Shown here: piece by piece, positions 58,920-64,000 of the stretch
Position numbering within the stretch: the first letter of the stretch is position 1
Layout of the letters: each line of letters begins with the position of its first letter
Assembly (NCBI RefSeq): GCF_000013385.1
Contig: NC_007760.1
Coordinates: forward strand, 3,570,001-3,634,000
Direction of reading: 5' to 3'
Length of the DNA: 64,000 bases
Source of the DNA: Anaeromyxobacter dehalogenans 2CP-C
GTDB lineage: Bacteria > Myxococcota > Myxococcia > Myxococcales > Anaeromyxobacteraceae
Position numbers and translations under genes: made by a program
Notes under the pieces: model-generated
Database searches by the model: none
The model's input: the letters and a program-made list of their open reading frames with translations, nothing else
Told to the model about the DNA's origin: nothing

Positions 58920-61900
58920 ATGGCCACGCCGAAGCCCGAGCCTGCCGCGAGCGACGCGCAAGAAGCCGAGTGGCGCGCCAGGGAGGGCGAGCGTCTCCTC
59001 GTCGTCGGCATCGGCGCCTCGGCTGGCGGCCTCGAGGCGCTCGAGCGCTTCCTCCGGCGGGTACCGCCGGACAGCGGCCTCGCCTACGTCGTCGTGCAGC
59101 ACCTCTCCCCGGAGCACGAGAGCAGCCTCGCCGACATCCTGGCGCGGGCCACGCAGCTGCCGGTCGAGCTCGCGTCGGAGGGGAAGCGCATCGAGCGCGA
59201 TCACGTGTACGTCATCCCACCGGCGGCGGGGCTCGTCGTGGAGCGCGGCGCCCTGCGGCTCGTCCCCTTCGACCACAAGGGTGCTCGCCTGCTGGTGAAC
59301 ACCTTCCTGACCTCGCTCGCGGAGGACCAGCGCGAGAACGCCGTCGGCATCGTGCTCTCGGGGACGGGCTCCGACGGTGCGCTCGGCATCGCTGCCGTGA
59401 AGCGCCACGGCGGCCGGACCTTCGCGCAGGCCCCCGGCGACGCCCGGTACGAGAGCATGCCCGCCGCCGCGATCGCGACGGGGATGGTGGAGCAGGTCCT
59501 CCCCGCCGAGGAGATCCCGGCAGCGCTCGTCAAGCTCGCCGCCGAGCGGCGGCACCATCCGCCCGAGAGCGCGCGGGGCGAGGCGGAGGGCCTCGGGCAG
59601 GCGCTCGAGGCGGTCGGCCGGACGACGGGACACGACTTCAGCCGCTACAAGCGGACCACGATCCTCCGCCGGCTCCACCGGCGGATGGCCGCCACCGGGG
59701 TCGGCACCGTCCGGGAGTACGCCGCCCTGCTCCAGGGGGACGCCGACGAGACCCGCCTCCTCGCCGAGGACCTGACGATCAACGTGACGAGCTTCTTCCG
59801 GGACGACGCGCCATTCCGGGTGCTCGAGCAGGTCGTGATCCCCGACCTCCTGAAGCGCCGACGGGCCGAGGGAGTCCGGCTCTGGGTGCCGGCCTGCTCC
59901 TCCGGCGAGGAGGCCTACTCGCTCGCGATCCTCTTCTGCGAGCGCGGCGACGAGCTGCCGCGCCCGCCGCAGATCCAGGTCTTCGCGACGGACATCGACG
60001 CCTCGGCCCTCGCGGAGGCGCGGCGCGGCCAGTACACGAGCGTCGTCGAGCGGCAGGTGAGCGCCGAGCGGCTGGCCCGGTTCTTCACGAGGCGCGGGGA
60101 CTCGTACTCGGTCACGCGGCCGCTCCGCGACCTCTGCATCTTCACGGAGCACGATCTCGTCAGGGATCCGCCGTTCTCGCGGATGGACCTCGTGTCCTGC
60201 CGCAACCTGCTCATCTACCTGGAGCCCGCGCTCCAGAAGCGGGTCATCGAGCTCCTCCACTACGCGCTCCGCCCGGGCGGCTACCTGCTCCTCGGCAAGG
60301 CCGAGATGATCGACGCGCAGGAGCTGGAGCTGTTCGAGGTCGTGGACAAGACGGAGCGCGTGTTCCGCCGGCGCGAGGTGGACCGGCGCCCGGCGATCCT
60401 TCCGCCGGGGAGGCGGGCGCTGCCCCTCGAGCTGGCGGCGCCCAGCCGGCGGGGCGATCCCGAGGTGAGGAGCGCCGCCGATCGCTCGCGCAGCATCGTG
60501 CTCGAGGAGTACGCGCCGCCGTCGGTGGTGGTCGATGCCCGCGGCGAGATCCGGTACTACTGGGGGACGAAGCTGGCCTTCTTCCTGCCCCCCCGCGCCG
60601 GCGCCCCCTCGACGAACCTGATGCACGTCGCCCGGCGCGAGCTCCGGGTCGAGCTCTCCGCCGCCCTCCACAACGCCGCGCGCCAGGCGAAGCCCGTCAC
60701 GTACAAGGACGTGGTGGTGGAGGCGGAGGGCGTCCAGCGCCGGCTGAACATCGTCGTCCGGCCGCTCCCTCCCTCGGAGCGGGATCCAGACGAGCTGTTC
60801 CTCGTCGTGTTCGAGGAGCTGCAGTCCGTTCCCATCGCGCACGGCACGCCGCTCGACGCGCCGACGCTGGAGCGCCACCAGCAGCTCCAGCGCGACCTCG
60901 AGAGCACCCAGGAGCGCCTCCAGGTCACGATCGAGGAGCTCGAGAACGCGAACGAGGCGCTCCGCAGCTCCAACGAGCAGCTGCAGGCGATGAACGAGGA
61001 GATGCACTCCGCCAACGAGGAGCTCCAGACCTCCCAGGAGGAGCTGCAGTCGGTGAACGAGGAGCTCAACACCCTCAACGCCGAGCTGAACAAGAAGGTG
61101 GACGAGCTCGAGCTGCTCTACGGCGACATCCAGAACCTGTTCCAGAGCACGCAGATCGCGACCATCTTCCTCGACCGTCAATCCCGGATCGCGCGGTTCA
61201 CGCCGGCCGCGACGGCGGTCTTCCGGCTCGCCGACGGCGACGTGGGGCGGCCGCTGTCCGACTTCGCGGCCCGGTTCGACGCCCAGGGCGTGCCCCAGGA
61301 GGTGGCGAGGGTGCTCGAGACCCTCGCGCCCATCGAGCGCACCGTCGGGCTGGTGGACGAGAAGCGGTCGTTCCTCATGCGGATGAACCCGTACCGCACC
61401 CCATCCAACGTGATCGCGGGGGTGGTGGTCTCCTTCATCGACATCACCCAGCTGAAGGAGACGGAGGCGGCCCTGCGGCGGGCGGTGGAGGAGCGCGAGC
61501 GCGCGGAGCAGTCGCTCCGAGACGAGGACCGGAGGAAGGACCAGTTCCTCGCCGTCCTGTCGCACGAGCTCCGGAACCCGCTCGCGCCCATCCTGAGCAG
61601 CCTCCACGTCCTCGAGCATGGGACGGCGGACACCGGCGCGGCGGCCAAGGCGCACGCGATCATCGCCCGCCAGGTGGGGTACCTCGCCCGGCTCGTGGAC
61701 GACCTCCTCGACGTGACGCGGATCGCGAACGGCAAGCTCCAGGTCGAGCGCCGGCCGCTGGACCTCCGCGAGCTCGCGCGGCGTACGGCCGAGGACCACC
61801 GGGTCACCTTCACCACACGTGAGGTGGCGCTCGAGGTCGCGCTCCCGCACGAGCCGGTGTGGGTCGAGGGGGACTCGACCCGCCTCGCGCAGGTGATCGG

Positions 61901-62648
61901 AAACGTGCTCCAGAACGCGGCGAAGTTCACGCCCGGCGGCGGCTCGGTCCGGCTGTCCCTCGAGGCCGCCGATCCCGTCGCGGTGCTGCGCGTCCGGGAC
62001 ACCGGCGTCGGGGTCGATCCCGCGATGATCCCGCGCCTGTTCCAGCCGTTCTCGCAGGCCGACACGACCCTCGATCGCCGCCTCGGCGGGCTCGGGCTCG
62101 GCCTCGCGCTCGTGAAGGGGCTCGTCGAGACGCACGGCGGCACGATCGCGCTGTCGAGCGGCGGCAAGGGGATGGGCACCGAGGTGACCGTGCGGCTCCC
62201 GCTCGTGGCAGCGCCGGCAGGGGTCGCGGTCGCACCGGCGGCGGCGCCGCCGCGACCGCGCCGCATCCTGGTGATCGAGGACAACGTCGATGCCGCGGAG
62301 AGCCTGCGGCTCGCGCTCGAGCTGGAGGGCCACGAGGTGGCCGTCGCGCACGACGGTCCGCAAGGGATCCGTCGAGCGCACGAGCTCACGCCGGAGGTCG
62401 TGCTCTGCGACATCGGGCTCCCGGAGATGGACGGCTACGCGGTCGCGAGGGCGCTCCGCCGCGAGCCCGGCCTCAGGAACACGCTCCTGATCGCGCTCAC
62501 CGGCTACGCGCTCCCGGATGACCATCGGCGCGCCGCCGAGGCCGGGTTCGACGCGCACCTGACCAAGCCCACGACCCTCGAGGGGGTGCAGGAGGCCATC
62601 GATCGTGCGCCACCGCCGGCGTCACCGGGCGGCGGCGCGCCGCCGTGA
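58920..62648 (+). CDS. CheB-CheR-PAS-histidine kinase-receiver fusion
   Basis: A 1242-residue cytoplasmic hybrid. CheB methylesterase (about 25-200) with Ser34 (GIGASAGGLEAL), His61 and Asp152 (SGTGSDGALG). CheR methyltransferase (about 215-475; TSFFRD, PACSSGEEAYSLAILF, NLLIYLEPALQKR). A coiled coil (about 650-740) rich in Glu/Asn leads to a PAS domain (IATIFLDRQSRIARFTPAA). Histidine kinase with phospho-acceptor His882 (SHELRNPLAPI) and a C-terminal receiver with Asp1164 (CDIGLPEMDG). Such fusions replace the separate adaptation enzymes of chemotaxis and signal by phosphorelay. ATG 58920 was chosen because CheB follows; a longer frame starts at 58809. Confidence 0.93.
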   Translation: MATPKPEPAASDAQEAEWRAREGERLLVVGIGASAGGLEALERFLRRVPPDSGLAYVVVQHLSPEHESSLADILARATQLPVELASEGKRIERDHVYVIPPAAGLVVERGALRLVPFDHKGARLLVNTFLTSLAEDQRENAVGIVLSGTGSDGALGIAAVKRHGGRTFAQAPGDARYESMPAAAIATGMVEQVLPAEEIPAALVKLAAERRHHPPESARGEAEGLGQALEAVGRTTGHDFSRYKRTTILRRLHRRMAATGVGTVREYAALLQGDADETRLLAEDLTINVTSFFRDDAPFRVLEQVVIPDLLKRRRAEGVRLWVPACSSGEEAYSLAILFCERGDELPRPPQIQVFATDIDASALAEARRGQYTSVVERQVSAERLARFFTRRGDSYSVTRPLRDLCIFTEHDLVRDPPFSRMDLVSCRNLLIYLEPALQKRVIELLHYALRPGGYLLLGKAEMIDAQELELFEVVDKTERVFRRREVDRRPAILPPGRRALPLELAAPSRRGDPEVRSAADRSRSIVLEEYAPPSVVVDARGEIRYYWGTKLAFFLPPRAGAPSTNLMHVARRELRVELSAALHNAARQAKPVTYKDVVVEAEGVQRRLNIVVRPLPPSERDPDELFLVVFEELQSVPIAHGTPLDAPTLERHQQLQRDLESTQERLQVTIEELENANEALRSSNEQLQAMNEEMHSANEELQTSQEELQSVNEELNTLNAELNKKVDELELLYGDIQNLFQSTQIATIFLDRQSRIARFTPAATAVFRLADGDVGRPLSDFAARFDAQGVPQEVARVLETLAPIERTVGLVDEKRSFLMRMNPYRTPSNVIAGVVVSFIDITQLKETEAALRRAVEERERAEQSLRDEDRRKDQFLAVLSHELRNPLAPILSSLHVLEHGTADTGAAAKAHAIIARQVGYLARLVDDLLDVTRIANGKLQVERRPLDLRELARRTAEDHRVTFTTREVALEVALPHEPVWVEGDSTRLAQVIGNVLQNAAKFTPGGGSVRLSLEAADPVAVLRVRDTGVGVDPAMIPRLFQPFSQADTTLDRRLGGLGLGLALVKGLVETHGGTIALSSGGKGMGTEVTVRLPLVAAPAGVAVAPAAAPPRPRRILVIEDNVDAAESLRLALELEGHEVAVAHDGPQGIRRAHELTPEVVLCDIGLPEMDGYAVARALRREPGLRNTLLIALTGYALPDDHRRAAEAGFDAHLTKPTTLEGVQEAIDRAPPPASPGGGAPP

Positions 62649-62670
62649 CGCGCGAGGTCGCTCCGCCGGG

Positions 62671-62874
62671 TCACGGCGCGCGGTCCGCGTCCGCGGTGCT
62701 CTCCAGCTCCTCCGCGCAGGCGACGAGCGCGTCCGCCATGATCCGGCGCCGCCGTCGATTCCACCAGCGCGCGTGGTCGGTCAGCTCGAGCGCGGCGAGG
62801 CGCGCGACGCACGCAGCCACTCGCGTGCCGGAGTCCTGCCCTGCGGAAAAGCTCGTGGCGTCGTAAGCGGTCAT
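62671..62874 (-). CDS. Small hypothetical protein
   Basis: A 67-residue protein, helical with a basic run (ARWWNRRRRRIMADALVACA). Convergent with the hybrid kinase. Codon bias is acceptable, but nothing else supports it; it could be spurious. Confidence 0.45.
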   Translation of the reverse strand: MTAYDATSFSAGQDSGTRVAACVARLAALELTDHARWWNRRRRRIMADALVACAEELESTADADRAP

Positions 62875-63087
62875 GACCGTCGCCCTCCGGCGGCCTCGCG
62901 GCGGAGCAACGGCTTCGGTTCGAGGCGGCCCTGATCTCCTAGCGCCCGGCGCGCGCCCCTGCCCGCGCTTCCCCCTTCGCCGGGCTCGGGGCGAGCGGCC
63001 CGGCGCTGCCGCGCGCGCCGTGTTAGATCCATTGCACAGCCCGCCGCATCTCCCGATGACGCGCCGACTGCGTCCCGGGAGGGTGCA

Positions 63088-64000
63088 TTGTTCGTTGCGT
63101 CCAGGCTCGAGTCGTCCTTCTTCGGCAGGTCGCGCGGCGGCGCGGCCGCCGCTCCCCTGAAGCCGTTCCGCGACGAGCTGCTCAGCCTCGAGCGGCTCGA
63201 CGAGCGCGCCCGCTCGCTCGCCGCGCGCTTCACCGTGGACCCGTCGGGTCGCGCGGCGCGGACCGTCCTGCCGCGCTTCGAGGACAACGTCCGGGCGCTG
63301 CGCGACGGCTACCGCTCGCTCGCCGACGACGTGCGCCGCGGCGAGTTCGTCACGCCCGCCGCCGAGTGGCTCCTCGACAACTACCACCTCGTCGCGTCCG
63401 AGAGCCGCGACGTCCGCCACAACCTGCCGCGGCGCTACTACCGCGAGCTGCCCAAGCTCGCCGCCCGCGAGGAGGCGGGGAACGCCCGCGTCTACGCGCT
63501 CGCGGTCGAGCTCATCCGCCACAGCGACAGCCGCCTCGACCGCGCCCAGCTGGCGCGCTGGCTCGACGCGTTCCAGACCGTCGCGCCGCTCACCATCGGC
63601 GAGCTCTGGGCCTGGCCGAGCATGGTGAAGCTGGCGCTCGTCGAGAACCTCCGGCGGCTCGCGGACGAGACGCTCGTCGCCCGCGCGGCCCGGCGGGCGG
63701 CGGACGCCTACGTGGCGCGCTTCGACGCCGCGGGGCACGGCTCGGCGCCGCCGCTGCCACGCGTGCTGCACCCGGCGCTCGTCGTGCAGCTCCTCCAGCG
63801 GCTGCGCGAGTACGGGCCCCGCCTCTCGTCGGTCCGGAGCGACCTCGACGCGCACCTCGCCGCGGAGCGCCGGACGGCGGAGGAGGCGATCCGGAGCGAG
63901 CACCAGCACGAGGCCGTCGCCCAGGTCTCGGTGGCGAACGTCGTCACGAGCCTGCGCCTCTGCGCCACGCTCGACTGGACCAGCTTCGTCGAGAGCGTGA
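63088..64000 (+). CDS. Cyclic beta-glucan synthase-like (NdvB-like) protein, 5' part
   Basis: The frame is open from TTG 63088 to the window end (304 codons). A CGGGAGGG ribosome-binding site precedes the TTG, and no better start is seen. The sequence has the N-terminal pattern of cyclic beta-1,2-glucan synthases: VTPAAEWLLDNYHLVASESR, then RDVRHNLPRRYYRELPKLA. These very large enzymes make periplasmic cyclic glucans or hydrolyse glucans. The rest lies outside the window, so the assignment rests on the N-terminus. Confidence 0.75.
   Translation, partial: MFVASRLESSFFGRSRGGAAAAPLKPFRDELLSLERLDERARSLAARFTVDPSGRAARTVLPRFEDNVRALRDGYRSLADDVRRGEFVTPAAEWLLDNYHLVASESRDVRHNLPRRYYRELPKLAAREEAGNARVYALAVELIRHSDSRLDRAQLARWLDAFQTVAPLTIGELWAWPSMVKLALVENLRRLADETLVARAARRAADAYVARFDAAGHGSAPPLPRVLHPALVVQLLQRLREYGPRLSSVRSDLDAHLAAERRTAEEAIRSEHQHEAVAQVSVANVVTSLRLCATLDWTSFVESV

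Noticed and set aside
1-64000. tRNA, rRNA, CRISPR arrays, insertion sequences and prophage genes
   Set aside because: I looked for cloverleaf-like T-loops, regularly spaced repeats, transposases and integrases and found none.

Overview
The window is about 74% G+C, densely packed, with strong C/G third-position bias, many GTG starts and many 4-bp ATGA/GTGA stop-start overlaps. A decaheme OmcA/MtrC-type outer-surface cytochrome, other c-type cytochromes, a quinol nitric oxide reductase, a poly-HAMP chemoreceptor and several hybrid signalling proteins all fit a metal-respiring, facultatively anaerobic myxobacterium of the Anaeromyxobacter type. This is an inference from gene content and base composition; no rRNA gene is present to confirm it. 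I found no tRNA, rRNA, CRISPR array, insertion sequence or prophage.

Layout. 1-4.6 kb: LysR regulator (cut by the window edge) divergent from an atypical SDR with a palindrome between them; hemP with a Fur-like box; rsgA; a small lipoprotein coupled to a PilZ-like/receiver protein. 5-10.1 kb: a GuaB1-type IMPDH/GMP-reductase family gene and a four-gene MCE lipid transporter operon (permease, ATPase, MCE protein, auxiliary lipoprotein). 10.1-14.9 kb: TetR/SDR pair with two palindromic operators, a zinc-ribbon membrane protein with HELGH, cystathionine gamma-synthase family enzyme, HMA-like/CDF membrane protein. 15.1-21.2 kb: CHRD lipoprotein, double-Rieske Tat protein plus YceI protein, divergent ECF sigma/anti-sigma pair, membrane protein and diheme cytochrome c.

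21.3-26.4 kb is a sulfur assimilation operon (YeiH-type transporter, 77-residue protein, siroheme synthase CysG, siroheme sulfite/nitrite reductase). It is preceded by a promoter, a 30-codon reading frame with a Cys-Thr-Cys stretch inside a hairpin, and further hairpins. I read this as a cysteine-sensing leader-peptide attenuator, the most interesting regulatory element here.

26.4-37.1 kb: two small secreted proteins, a cNMP/CBS/DUF294 protein, a membrane protein, an SDR whose catalytic Tyr is His, a Cache-like protein, a frameshifted chemoreceptor, and the decaheme cytochrome with a collagen-like linker. 37.1-48.3 kb: kynA-kynU, a zinc alcohol dehydrogenase, a decayed RibD-like remnant, an antiporter/ABC exporter operon, a LysR regulator, an M20 amidohydrolase, a TRIC-family protein and a CurA-type oxidoreductase. 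A 40-bp element is shared, at the same 123-bp distance from the start codon, by the alcohol dehydrogenase and the LysR gene 4.8 kb away.

48.3-64 kb: small protein, cold-shock protein with structured 5' leader, alpha/beta hydrolase, qNOR, P2-type cation ATPase, a three-gene small-protein/KaiC-like ATPase/GAF histidine kinase operon divergent from a giant CheB-CheR-PAS-histidine kinase-receiver fusion, a small protein, and the start of a cyclic beta-glucan synthase-like protein cut by the window end.
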